A stretch of 64,000 nt of DNA from Vandiemenella viatica (Eukaryota; Arthropoda; Insecta; Orthoptera; Morabidae): assembly GCA_031002005.1 (NCBI GenBank), contig CM061921.1, positions 123,410,597 to 123,474,596 of the forward strand, read 5' to 3'. Positions 10,732 to 22,450 of the stretch are shown one piece after another. The notes beneath the pieces are model-generated. The model saw nothing but the letters and a program-made list of their open reading frames with translations, made no database searches and was not told the origin of the DNA. Positions within the stretch are counted from its first letter, which is position 1, and every line of letters starts with the position of its first letter. Position numbers and translations under genes: made by a program.

Positions 10732-11540
10732 TTATTTTACTCTTTGTTTTATAGTAAAAGTGTGCTATGTTCTATCTTAGCCGGATAAAAACAGTGGGTT
10801 TGTATAAAAAAAATTAAGCGGTTTAATGGGGAGAGGGGGTGGTTTTTGAATTTTTTGGTCAGAAACCTTCTTCGTGGAATAAATACATATAAGCGCCAAC
10901 TTCCGTGGTAGCCGATTGAACGGTGTCGGCTATAGTTTTTTGTAAAGAACATTGACAAAAAATAAGGGGGTGGAAGGAGGGAGGTGGTTGAGCCCAGTCA
11001 GAACAAATGTTGACAGGATTTTTCTCCTTATTTTAAAGTGTACGAGTGCAAAGTTCAATCAAAATCAGATAAGAAATATAGGTTTGAATAATATTAAGGG
11101 GTGTAAAGGGGGAGAAGGGATTTTTTTTATTTCTTTTGGTCAGAAACCTTCTCCTTGAAAAAATTATATGTAATTGCCAACTTCAATGGAGATCAGTTAA
11201 ATGGTGTCGACTGTGGATTTGTATAAAGAAAATTGACAAAATTTAAGGGGCTGGATAGAGGGGACGGGTTCAGTTTTTTCAAACCAAAAGTTGAAAATAT
11301 TTTTTTCTTTATTTTCGAATATACGTGTTTAAAGTTTCATTGAAATCTGATAAAAGATGTGGGTTTGTATAAAACTTAAGGTTTGTAAATGGGTAGAAGG
11401 GGTGGTTTCTCAATGAAATTCGTATGGGACCACTTTGGAGGTATACCCTAAAAAATTTCGTTTAAATCGGTTCAAAACTGGCGAAGATATCGCTAAACAT
11501 ACATAAAAAAATATATCAGATGAATTGACAACCTCCTTTT
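10732..11540. repeat. Tandem array, right part (dimeric)
   Basis: The array resumes here with alternating unit types: type A with a GCAAAGTTC-like word (near 10,764, 11,048 and 11,329) and type B with CCAACTTC and GTGTCGACTG (near 10,894 and 11,176). The dimer repeats every 281-284 bp. It ends in AACCTCCTTTTTTTAATTCG. Confidence 0.8.
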
Positions 11541-13131
11541 TTTAATTCGGTTGAAAAATTAAAATAAAGAAGAACACGAATTATTGCTTACAGATCAAAT
11601 ATGAGCTGTGTGAACGTTATAAAGGAAGAATATAAGAAGGTACTATCGTGAATGTTGATAAATTCGTAGCTTAATGTTTCTATTCAGATTTCATAGTTGG
11701 TTTCCCGTGATTCCATACTAACGCGAGAAGATAAAAACCACTACCACTACCTTCATGAAGGAGAGACAGACGCAATGTTTTATGCAATGACGACGTTTAA
11801 CTACCATGTCCATGATGTATATATTCGATGAAAATATAAAATATGCGTCAGTAAACCGTATAACAATTGCCATAAGCCTCTTCCCCATTGTGGTTCAGTG
11901 TGCTGATAGGGAAGGCCCCAATGCACTGACCGTCCTGATCACGGTTTTTAGGCGGTTTTCCGCATTCATCTACGAGAATGCTGGGACGGTCCCAATCTCT
12001 GCCTCAACAACTACAGAGTTCACAAACAAAAAATCATTTACCACACAAAACACACACGCTTCGTAGACAAATGGCAAATCAAGAAGACTCTCCTCCGCAG
12101 TTCCCCGTCCCCACTCTCATGATTCACACTACTCGCCTCTGATGACCAGTGTCCACGTGATCATTGTTGACCGACTCGGAGATTAATGACCATCTAATTG
12201 ATTGTATAATGAATAAAATGCCTGAAATAAGATGGAGTAAAGATGTTCAGTCAAGAGGTAAAACTCAACTGGTAGTTAAATTGACTAAAGGTATACACAA
12301 TTTTGTTAAAGGTTTATCAACCTCAGATGAACATAAAATGGAGGCATGCGTTGCTGTCAAGCCTTACATATAATTTAATTTCCCTTATCACACAAACCGT
12401 TCGACATAACGAGAAAGATTCATAATGTCTTCCTAAAGATATATTATAACCTTAAAAACGGAATTTATTTGTATTACTGCGAAATGTGTCTCTCAGTTCT
12501 GTTAACACTTCTTCTTGCTTCAGGGCGCTTCGTGGTTGAGGTGCCGTTTATTTGGCATAATTCGTGGATTATATTAAGTAAAAGTAAAGACTGAAGTATT
12601 AATAAACTTTGCTGATCCAATACCTGGATACCAATTAAAAGATTGGAACTCAGTTATGAATTATGAAAACGAGAATATTGTGACCAATAAGTAAAGGAAG
12701 TATAGAGGATAGGTATTGAGACTATGTTTTTTATGTTTCTTCCAGTAATGAGTGGGAGAAACTGAGGAAGAAGACGGTTGGGGGTGGCTTTTGAGAAAGC
12801 TGACGCGAGACGGGACTCGGGGCATGAAGAGACTTCTGCACGGAGGGATACGCAAGACAAATTGTGACAATTTCGTTACACCCAATGTGTATCTTTGAGT
12901 TTTATGGTGAACTCACTATAGCAAAGAGAGCATTGAGCAGAACTTATAGTGCACACGACTATATGCTATTGTATAATACTGTAGAATGGTGACTTGAAGG
13001 TCACACAGTAACAAGTGCAGTTTGAAGTCTTACAAACAATGATAAACTGCGTTGCGTTTCTTGTGGTCTAATACATGGGTGCCAACGTGGGGGGGGTTTC
13101 CCCCTAAATTTAGTGGATTTACATGGAGGGC

Positions 13132-13164
<33 letters not shown>

Positions 13165-15068
13165 GGTATAATAATTTTAGGGGAATTTTTGTCGGTATAT
13201 TTTTTTAGAGTATGATTTCTCGTATTTATTTCTTGAATATTTAAATAGCGAAATGAAGTACCTAATTCTTTTTTTCTGATTACGGGATAAAATTTCTGTT
13301 GTTTATCCATATTTTTTTAATTGAATTACTACAGTAACTGTTCTTAGATTAGATTAATAAGAGGTATTTTGTTTTTAATACCGAACCTAGAAACAAAATC
13401 ATATTTTTGCTGGATTGGATTGGTGGTCGGGTACAGGGTGGTAGTGGTTTTTCGCGTTTTTAATGATGGTTGGTGCTTGGTGAGGTATGATGATTTTTTT
13501 TTCATGTTTGAAACCATAGGTACTACCATGTTCATTTTAATACGAACGACTTGAATCGCACATCGCTAAATTTTCACCTGGGAATTATACACAACTGCAA
13601 AGACAGTCCTATACCCTGTAGGTGGTTCAGTCACACGCCTGTGAAAAATTGTCACGCACTCGACCCACAAAATACAGAATAAATTTCAGTTTATTCGTTT
13701 TATACACTCGATTAGTGATTACAGTAAGGCAATAAAATGTATTATACAGACATGAAATGAGTTGATTTGTCCTTTTTTAATACATTTGAGAGTTATTTAG
13801 AGTCAATTGTAATAAAAAAGTCATCGCTTTCAAAGAAAATGTTAATTTTGAAGAAGACGTGGGACACAAAACAATTTATGTATTAAATTCGTCTTCAAAA
13901 AAATAAAATAACAAGTATTTAATACAAAACATGATGATTAAAATTAGTGGAAACGATACAGATTTATTAGAAGCAGCTGTCTGCTACATAGCACATAATA
14001 CATTTACAAAATTAATTACTTTAGAACCAGATAACAGAACATTTGGGCAAGCAGATTCGTGAAATTAATGCTACTCATAAATCTTTTTTTGGACATACAA
14101 AACGTAAAACAAACAAAAACAATGATTAAATCAATGTTGTCGGTAGCATGAGACTGAATCAGTCAGATATGCGTTGGTAAAAAAAAATGTGGATTTATTT
14201 TAGCGTAAGAAAACGGATTTTCTCTCACTACAAATAAGAAAAGCTACATAAAATACTGAACAGTCCTGCTTTCTTTTTAAAGAAAATAAGAAAAAACATA
14301 GTTATAAACAAGACATTTTGAGTCCAGTTTTTTCAGTATTTGATTGAAAATCGACTTCATTAGTGAATATTACACATTGCATTGGACTGGAAGCTTCCGT
14401 AATTAACAATATTCTGCGGCTATTGGTGGTGACGAGTGGAGTCAATGATGTGTATGATGTATTATGTTCTATTTGTGGCATCAAGTTATTCTTGCAGGCG
14501 AACCTCTTAATCCGATCTAATGCTAAACATAATCCTACTCCTCCCGCAGGTAGACGGTAAAACATTCTCACTGATATAAAATAGTAAAAATATAGTCCGG
14601 AGATAAAAAAATAAACTAAACATCAATAGTGGATGGGAGAAATTTCACAAGTTGATTCCAACGTCTAGTTTAATGATAAAGTTATATTTTTTTAAACGTG
14701 TAGGTGTTATTTATGGAATTTAATGCTTCAAGGAAGTAACAGGACAGTTCTGCAACGCGGAAAAATGTTGCCGAACGAGTGGTTATGAGCTGGTAAGTTT
14801 CTAACGCTGTGAGTCGCTGAGATTGGCCGATGGCGAGCAGGAAGAAGCTATGAAGCGCCAGTCTCGCGGAAGAAACGTACGTGGTTCCAGTTGGACTTCG
14901 GGCACAAGTGGTTTAAGAAAGTGTTACGTTCTTCTCGTGTTGTCCGTACATAAGGACACTAGCAGCACATGATTCACTGATTTTTGAAGTTAAAATAACA
15001 GATTTGTTGCCTGAATAGATTCAATAATTCAAATTCCTTTTTGTCGTTTTTTTTTTTTTTTTTCATTG
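11541..15068. other. Mostly unassigned; possible SINE piece
   Basis: About 3.5 kb without a recognisable gene. A SINE-like body may lie at 11,888-12,150 (GGCGGTTTTCCGCATTCATC, then GCCTCAACAACTACAGAGTT). A T run lies at 13,136-13,162 and another at 15,047-15,063. A frame of 69 codons at 12,164-12,373 is the most protein-like stretch, but I recognise no family in it. Confidence 0.4.
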
Positions 15069-16748
15069 GAGTCTTTAATATATCTTTTGCGATGACACGG
15101 GAAATATTAGCTGTGTAAGAACAAATTTAGATCTCACTGTTTAAGTAGGATCGATTCCCCGTTCGCTAAAGTCATTCTGGGAACTCTAAGAAAACCGGAA
15201 TCTCGATGACTGGACCGTGAATTTAAAATGGTTATTACCTAACTTCGATGCAAATAGTTATGAATCATCCACTGCGTTTGGATTTTCATTCCTGTATTTG
15301 GTTTGCAAGTGGAGCTCTGAATTTTTTATGATAATAGAACCATGAAAACACAGAATGATTCCATGGAAGGCATAACTCAGTCTTTTAACTGAGGAATGCT
15401 AGGAAATGTTTTGATACAATTTCAACTCGTCTGTTTAGCAGATGTTGAATGTAATGCAATTAAGAAATCTTTGTATCTGTAGATTTTGTTATGCTGAATC
15501 CTGTGTATGGAGATGTATCGTTAAAACCAAAATTAAAAGCCAAATTAATTTCATAACCCTGGAATTTGTAAAAATTTTAAACTTATCATAAAAAATAAGG
15601 ATGTAAAGGTTTGTAATGTCAGTGATCATCTGTTTAAAATTTATTTGAAACACTGAAATAAGTACGCTTCAGACTGTAAGTAAATTATTGATTGGTATTG
15701 ATTTACCTAAACTAACCACTAAAAGGATTATTTTTCACGGTCTCAGAAGATCGAAATTTAATACACCGTAGTCATATTAACCAATAAACATTTGGGAAAA
15801 AGAGGAGCGCTTGTTTACGAATATTATGTCCAATTCATCAGGAGTAAATTTTTGTCAATTACTAAATTACAAAAAGATTTGGTCCCAAGGTAAAAAATAA
15901 AAAAAAATAAAAAAAAAAATGGTCAAAGCACTTGCTATACAAGTATTCTAGGTTTATCTGAAGGCTTGGATAGAAAAAGAACTATTGTGTAATCCAGTAA
16001 AGATTAGACTACGTGCCAGATGAGAAGACAACACTATATGGACCAATAAACTGTAATACAATTTTATAATGTGTCACTCTTACTCTCCACAAGTGGTGTG
16101 TGAAACGGAAATTCAGATCGAAAGCATTTTGTTGTTTACATAGAGCATTAAACCGCTCAGTCTTTCCTCGTCCGAAATTCGTCTTCTGGGACAACATTCT
16201 AACTGCTTTAACAGCTCACAATGTTTAATCTAATGGAACTGTGTGTTTGTTATGACACTATGCTATCATTACGATTGCTTTTTATAATTACTGCAGTAAC
16301 ATGATCATGACTAATAGCTACGCAATATGATTTATAATTGTTTTCCGATGTTTGCCTAGTTATAGTATATACTTAACTAGGTACTTCGTACGCGTGGATT
16401 AAGAATTTTTTTGCCAGAATTGAATATAGGAAGTTGTTGGTAACGAAGTATTGGTCCGAAACATCACCGAGTCGGCATAATATGACAGGAAAGCTATCAC
16501 TATATCATTCGACCGTCGAACCTGTCTCTTGAAGACAATCAATTTCCAACATATTTCTGTCACCATTCGATAAGGTCTCAAAATTTCGTGACTACAACTG
16601 TTAATCACTACTGGGAAAAAGTCATGTGTCCTTCATACAGATTTTCTTGTCAAATTCCATCAGTATCGATATAGCCATTTAGTCGTCAAAACGTAACAAA
16701 AAGACAGAGACTTACTTCCGTTTTTATAGTATTATTACTGCGGTTAAC

Positions 16749-16769
16749 ACACACACACACACACACACT
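16749..16769. repeat. (AC)n microsatellite
   Basis: About ten AC units inside the Helitron-like insertion, next to the tRNA-like segment. Confidence 0.9.
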
Positions 16770-16934
16770 AACTGCTAACAACCCCTGAGGGATCGTTACA
16801 ACGTAAAAAAGTGTACACCTACAGCATTGCAAGACTACCTATGATTTGCCGCACCCCTAACTTTGTAATATCTACAGTTTAACATTCAATCCGAATAACC
16901 GACGGTCCAGGCGTGACTCTTACGATCAAAAACA

Positions 16935-17032
16935 ATTTTTAAAATCTTAGCCTCCACGGAGATTTGAACCGGAGACCACAACCAAACATTAGGAAGATAG
17001 CGCTTTAGCCATTGAGCTACATGACCACTACA
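16935..17032 (-). repeat. tRNA-like SINE head
   Basis: On the minus strand GTAGCTCAATGGCTAAAGCG (A box) and GGTTCAAATCTCCGTGG (B box) stand at tRNA-like spacing. There is no clean acceptor stem, so this is a SINE head and not a working tRNA gene. Confidence 0.6.
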
Positions 17033-17532
17033 CGGAAAAACAATAAAGAGACCTCCATATCCAAGGCGTCTGTCTATCGCCGTTCAGTAGTATTTCGAAA
17101 TTATGAGACAACATGTGTTATTTACACAGATAATTTTTCAACCAAATGTAGACAGTATTTTTCTCCTTGTTTCAAAGGATAAGTATGCAAAGTTTCATCT
17201 AGTTCGGATGAAAACTGAGGATTTGTATGAAGAACAAACAAACTAACAAACATACATTCATCTTTATTTATAAAGATAATTCTGAGAGGTTTCTCAGTAG
17301 CTGTACAGTAATCTCATTTCTGTCATGTGGATTTTTCGCTTGGCAGCTACGACGGTTAGACTCACAGATTTGAGCAATAAAACTATTTATATTCCTAATC
17401 ATAATTTCAGTGTACCGTTAAAATTTTGAAAACGCGGCTTGTAGTGTATTGTAATACCTTCTTAAGCCAAGCAAATTTTATGTCACCAGAAATTATCCTT
17501 CACAATTATTTAATTGTATTTTGCAATGTCGG

Positions 17533-17738
17533 AGCGTGATGGTAAGTGGTAATCTGGTCTTGCATTCGGGAGGACGCAGGTTCCAATCCCTGTTAGGTCA
17601 TCAAGATTTCGGTATTCCATCCTTTCCCCAAATCACTCCAGGTGAATGTCGGGATGGTTTCATCCAAAGACCATGATCGAATTCCTTGCAACAAGTCCTT
17701 TGACGCCTCTAGTGACATCGACGTCGAAGTCAACGTCA

Positions 17739-17740
<2 letters not shown>
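17533..17740 (+). repeat. SINE family A, left-arm copy
   Basis: Full-length but diverged copy (TGCATTCGGGAGGACGCAGG, then CCCAAATCACTCCAGGTGAA). Part of it is present inverted at the matching place in the right arm (20,385-20,545), so it was there before the inverted duplication. Confidence 0.75.

Positions 17741-17741
<1 letters not shown>

Positions 17742-17786
<45 letters not shown>
17742..17786. repeat. (TA)n microsatellite
   Basis: More than twenty TA units directly before the MITE, whose TA target lies in this run. Confidence 0.95.
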
Positions 17787-17789
<3 letters not shown>

Positions 17790-18019
17790 GGTGTTACAAA
17801 AAGGTACGGCCAAACTTTCAGGAAACATTCCTCACACACAAACAAAGAAAATGTGTTATGTGGACATGTGTAAGGAAACGCTTACTTTCCATGTTAGAGC
17901 TCATTTTATTACTTCTCTTCAAATCACATTAAACATTGAATGGAAACACACAGCAACAGAACGTACCAGCGTGACTTCAAACACTTTGTTACAGATAGTG
18001 ACTTTAGAATCACCCTGTA
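17785..18019. mobile_element. Short TA-flanked MITE
   Basis: Ends are inverted: ACAGGGTG at 17,786 and CACCCTGT at 18,011-18,018, both next to TATATA. The left end continues as TTACAAAAAGGTACGGCC. The TA target and the terminal type suggest a deletion derivative of a mariner-like element, which I infer from the ends only. No transposase remains in its 235 bp. Confidence 0.65.
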
Positions 18020-18235
18020 TATATTTGACATTAGACACTACCTACAGTTCCTGACAGAAATAAATTTACAATAATATACACGACAGCAAATGTGTGTTCT
18101 TGAAGAAGTATATTTCATTGCAAAAAGGAAATTGGAATACAAGGGACTCAAGAAACAGAACTAGGAGCATATTCCAAAAAGCTTAATTTCCACCTGAAAT
18201 CCTGCTTGCTCAAAGACATTATGGCGAGCATATTT

Positions 18236-18470
18236 TTTTTTCCTTTTTTGCTTATGGCTTTACGCCTTGTCAGGATCGAGGTGATTAGAGGCGAGAAAGG
18301 AGTAGTGGCAAGGATTTCGCCAATGGCCTTTTCTAGGAACCATTCCAGTATTCACATAGAGTGATTTGGGGAAACCATGGAAACCCAAGTCTGGATGGCC
18401 GGACGAGGATTCGAACCTGCGTCCTCCCGAATGAGAGGCCAGCGCTTATCCCACTATGCTCGATTATTGA
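18236..18470 (-). repeat. SINE family A
   Basis: Minus-strand copy with tail (GCTTATGGCTTTACGCCTTG), body (GTGATTTGGGGAAACCATGG) and head (GATTCGAACCTGCGTCCTCC). It lies in the part of the left arm not shared with the right arm, so it is later than the inverted duplication. Confidence 0.8.
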
Positions 18471-18882
18471 TAAACTGTCACAGAATCTAGAAAAATGCTT
18501 GTGCCGAATGGTGATGTTGTAGAAAAATAGATGATTGTTCAAAATTTAAACACTGTGTATATTAAAGAAAATAAATTGATTCTTTATCTATAAATGCTTG
18601 GGATACCGTTCTTTCGGATTGCCCTCGTACAATTAACACGGATTATCACAGTATTTAATTAATAACTGCGATTTTCTGCCTTAAGTTGGATAATTGGAGT
18701 GAACATTAATAAAATCTTTAGCTGTTCGTGATAAATTATTACGTGTATATTTAGCGTTATAACGGTATTATTCTTGGCCGAAGGAAATAGGAAAGTTCAC
18801 ACTTATTTCCTCTTGCTACGTTGCCACAACTGCTTCCTCCAAGGTTGTCACGATTTCTTACTTCTGGCAGTGCGGCGGCCAC

Positions 18883-19258
18883 TTTATATATATAAAGATG
18901 AATGTATGTATGCCTTGTTTGTTTGTTTGTTTGTTCTTCATACAAATCCACAGTTTTCATCAAATCTCGATGAAACTTTGCACGCTTAGCCTTTGAAACA
19001 ATGAGAAACATACTGTTTACATTTGGTTGAAAAATTATCTGTATAAATAATACATGTTGTCTCATAATTTCGAAAAATTACTGAACGGCGATAGACAGAC
19101 GCGTTCTACGGTAGAACGATATATTGATCGCTTTCCTGTCGTATTATGCCGACTCCGTGTTGTTTGAGACTAAACCTTCGTTATCAACAAATTTCTATAT
19201 TCAATTCTGGCAAAGAAATTCTTAATCCACGCGTACGAATTCGTGGGTATCAGCTAGT
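18883..19258 (+). mobile_element. Non-autonomous Helitron-like copy
   Basis: Plus-strand copy of the family at 16,376-17,277. It starts at TTTATATATATAAAGATGAA and ends with a hairpin CCACG...CGTGG followed by GTATCAGCTAGT and then T, the classic Helitron 3' arrangement (hairpin then CTRR). It includes a TTTGTTTG run and a sequence related to the tandem array near 9 and 11 kb. Confidence 0.75.
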
Positions 19259-19422
19259 TTCCTATTCAAGGAATCGTGTCTCACTAGATTGGCGGTATCA
19301 AAAGAACAGACATATTGCCGTAAGAGAAAATTACTTTTCTTCCCCGTCTGATCTACTTATTATTTCTGTTATAACGGTTTGATTCTTTATATAGATCCTC
19401 ATTAGCTATTGATTCAAGAAAT

Positions 19423-19680
19423 TTTATTTCTTTACATATCTTCACTTTCGTTATATAAAGGACGAGCCACGCGTTTGTATAGAGTACAGTGGCGGAATGG
19501 TTGCGCGGTGTTCCTCTGGGCGTGATGGTAATCGGTTCGAGCCTACTTCGAGACGGATTTTTTTTCATTGATTATTCCGTTCTCACTTGTCGTAAACTAT
19601 GTATCATATATGTAAAAAAGAACATTATCATATTTTACAGCAAATTATTTTAAGATAAATTCTTATGATAAAAAATGATA
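19423..19680 (+). repeat. Inner left arm with tRNA-like segment
   Basis: Contains GTGGCGGAATGGTTGCGCGG and TCGGTTCGAGCC, an A-box and B-box pair like a SINE head. The whole block is inverted at 20,121-20,365. It is part of the giant inverted repeat. Confidence 0.7.
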
Positions 19681-20120
19681 TAATTACACAAGTTTATGAT
19701 AATGGTTTCAAAGTATGTTTCGTTGTCAGTTGCCCACGTGTTTTTTATGTAATTTTTTCGGCACATGAGACAAAATTGCCCACGACGTGTTTTTGTTTTG
19801 CGAAATAACTGTCAACAGCCCAAGTGAGTAGAAGATCTTAATGGTATTTTTCCTGATGCCCTGACGGGGCATTTTCAATTTAAAAAAATGTCTAACTCAC
19901 AGGAAATTAAAATCACAGAAACAAAAACGAAAAGTTTCTTTGACATAACAAGTGAGAAACTCTACAGCAATGATTAATCTGCAGGTTAGCGTGAACAACT
20001 CCCATAGCACTCTTTGCATTTACGGCACTTAAATCCACTAACCTCATGACATTATATTTGATGAACAGTATATTAAATTCCAAAATCACACATTTAACCG
20101 CCAATGTGGCCTATGAAACA

Positions 20121-20365
20121 ATAAAAAATGTTTTAATAAGAATTTATTTTTAAACAATTTGCTGTAAAATATAATATTGTTCTTTTTTACATATATGATA
20201 TGTATTTTACAAGTGAGAAGGGAATAATCAATGAAAAAATATTCGGCTCGAACCCAGTACCATCACAGCAAGAAGCCAGTGCGCAACCATTCAGCCACTT
20301 TACTCTATAGAGACGGGTGCCTCGTCCATTATTTAACGAAAGTGAAGATATATAAAGATATAAGG
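20121..20365 (-). repeat. Inner right arm with tRNA-like segment
   Basis: Inverted partner of 19,423-19,680, sharing TTTACAGCAAATT, TCATATATGTAAAAAAGAAC and the tRNA-like boxes. The two flank a loop of about 440 bp. Confidence 0.7.
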
Positions 20366-20384
20366 AATTCGATGCAATTATTTC

Positions 20385-20545
20385 GATCATGGTCTTTTGA
20401 TGAAACGATCTCGACATTCACCTGGAATGATTTGGGGAAAGAACGGAAAACCGAAATCTTGATGACCGAACAGGGATTGGAACCTGCGTCCTCCAGAATG
20501 TAAGACCAGAGCGTTACCACTCATTTATCACGCTCCGACATTGCA
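20385..20545 (-). repeat. SINE family A, right-arm copy
   Basis: Minus-strand copy with ATTCACCTGGAATGATTTGG and GGATTGGAACCTGCGTCCTC. It lacks the tail found in the left-arm partner. Confidence 0.75.
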
Positions 20546-22214
20546 CAATACGATCAAATAATTGTGGAGATAATTTCTGGTGACATCAAATTTGCTTGGC
20601 TTAAGAAGGTATTAAAATACACTGCAAGTCACGTTTGCAAAATGTTAACGGTACATTGCAATTTTGAGTAGGAATATAAACAGTTTTACTGTTCAAATCT
20701 CTGAGTCTAACCGTCGTAAATACCCCGCGAGAAATCCACATGACAGAAGTGAGATTACAGTACAGCTACTGAGAAACCACTCAGAATTGTTAAGTATATA
20801 ATATAACTCGGCCAACATCGGAAAACAAATCATATGATATAGCTATTAATCAAATCATGTTACTTCAGTAATTATAAAAAGCAATCGTTTGTCCTCGCTT
20901 ATAAAATTTTTCACTACTCTGTAGCTACTAGTTTTATTCGAAATTAGCTCAGAAAGACATAATGATGCTACTCTCAGACACAGTTTCATGAGATTGAACT
21001 TTGTGCACTGTTAAATCAGTCAGATTGTCGTCGCAGAATGGAAGAAGAGTTTCATACGATGAAAGGCTGAGCGGTTTAATACTCTATGTAAACAACAAAA
21101 TTTCCACTTTCGATCACAAAATCCGTTTCACACACCACTTGTGGAGAGTAAGAGTGACACATTAGAAAATTGTATTTTGGTTTATTTGTCCACAAAGTTT
21201 TATCTTTCCGTCTGACAAATGATCTTTACTGAATCATAGAGTACTTCTTTTTATTAATCTAAACTTTCCACAAAAAAAGAGTGTTTGTTTTAATATGTTC
21301 TTTTACCATTCTTTCATTTCACCTTTGGACAAAATCTTTTCGTAATTTGGTAACTGACAAAAATTTGATCCAGATGAACTGAACGTAAGATTCGTATAGA
21401 ATCTCTTCTCTTTTTTTAAATGTTTATGGGTTGTTAAGACTAAGGTGTATTAAATTTCGATCTTCTAAGACAATGAAAAACAAACTTTTAAATTTTTAGT
21501 TTGGATAAATGAAAACCAATCAATAACGTAAGTACTTCTTTCAATGTATTTAATAAATGTAAAACAGATAATCACTGAAATTACAAACATTTGCTAGCAG
21601 ATTTTTCTGATAAGTTTAAAAGTTCCATGGCCATGAAATGAATTCGGCTTCTAAATTTGGCTTCAACGATACGTCACACTACAGAGGAATCAGTATAACA
21701 AAATCTACAGATATAAGGATGTGTGAATTGCATTACATTCAACAAACGCTATGCAGACGAGTTTAAATTGTATCAAAACATTTCCTAGCATACCTCAGTT
21801 AAAATGCTGACTTATGCCTTCCATGGAATCAGTCTGAGGTTTCATGGTTCTATTATCATAAAAAATTCAGAGCTTCAATTAAAAGCTTCAATTGCAAACC
21901 AAATACAGGATTGAAAATCCGAATGTTGTTGGTGAATGATAACGATATGATGCGAAGTTTGGTAGTAACCATTTTAAACTCACGGTTCTGCAATCGAGAC
22001 TTCGGTTTTCGTAGAGTTCCCAGAATCACTTTACCGAACGGGGAATCAATCCTACTTAAATAGTGAGAACTACTTTTGTTCTTACACAGCTAATATTTTC
22101 GGTGTCATTGCAAAAGATATATTAAAGACTCAAGTAAAAAGTGACGTCAAAATAGGTTATCGTGGTCGCAGCTGGCATTAACACGACTAACAGTAATTAC
22201 TACCAGCCCATTTT

Positions 22215-22450
22215 TTATTATTATTTTTTGTCTTATGGCAATACGCTTCGTTAACGTCAGGAAATTAGAGGCGGGAACCGACTGGTGGAAAGGAACGGAA
22301 TGAAATTTGGCCATGGCCTTTTAAAGAAAACATCCCAGCATTTAATTGGAGTGATTTGGGGAAACCACAGAAAACCCAAGTCTGATGGCCGGATCGGGAT
22401 TCGAACCCGCCTCCTCCCGGATGCGACAACAGAGCGTTACCACTCACCCA
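22215..22450 (-). repeat. SINE family A
   Basis: Minus-strand, nearly full-length copy with GTGATTTGGGGAAACCACAG and GATTCGAACCCGCCTCCTCC. Confidence 0.8.

Larger units (their letters stand above)
16376..17277 (-). mobile_element. Non-autonomous Helitron-like insertion in the left arm
   Basis: Minus-strand element with a 5' end like ATCTTTATAAATAAAGATGA and a 3' end CGTACGAAGTACCTAGT, followed by T. The right arm of the giant inverted repeat gives the empty site: ACTTAA joins AATTCTGAG with no insert and no target duplication. Its ends match the copy at 18.9-19.3 kb. The middle holds about 500 bp absent from that copy, including a tRNA-like SINE and an (AC)n run. Confidence 0.75.
15069..22131. 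repeat. Giant interrupted inverted repeat
   Basis: The sequence at 15,069 onward (GAGTCTTTAATATATCTTTT) reappears inverted at 22,132 and back. Matches continue at many checked points: TAGAACCATGAAA, CATTCCATGGAAGGCATAA-type words, CACAAGTGGTGTGTGAAACG, CTTGGCTTAAGAAGGTATTA, and the inner tRNA-like block. The right arm is about 20,121-22,131. The left arm is 15,069-19,680 with later insertions at 16,376-17,277 and about 17,700-19,420. Without them both arms are about 2.0 kb. The loop is about 440 bp. No coding function was recognised. Confidence 0.85.

Noticed and set aside
8450..11540. CRISPR array
   Set aside because: Units are 130-150 bp, degenerate and without unique spacers of constant length, and the genome is clearly eukaryotic.
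13119..13310. Lysine-rich frame on the minus strand
   Set aside because: It arises from a T run at 13,136-13,162.
16935..17032. Functional tRNA gene on the minus strand
   Set aside because: Good A and B boxes but no closing acceptor stem; it sits inside a Helitron-like insertion, so a SINE head is more likely.
17642..17932. Protein with an alternating Ile-Tyr tract
   Set aside because: The tract is only the translation of the (TA)n microsatellite.
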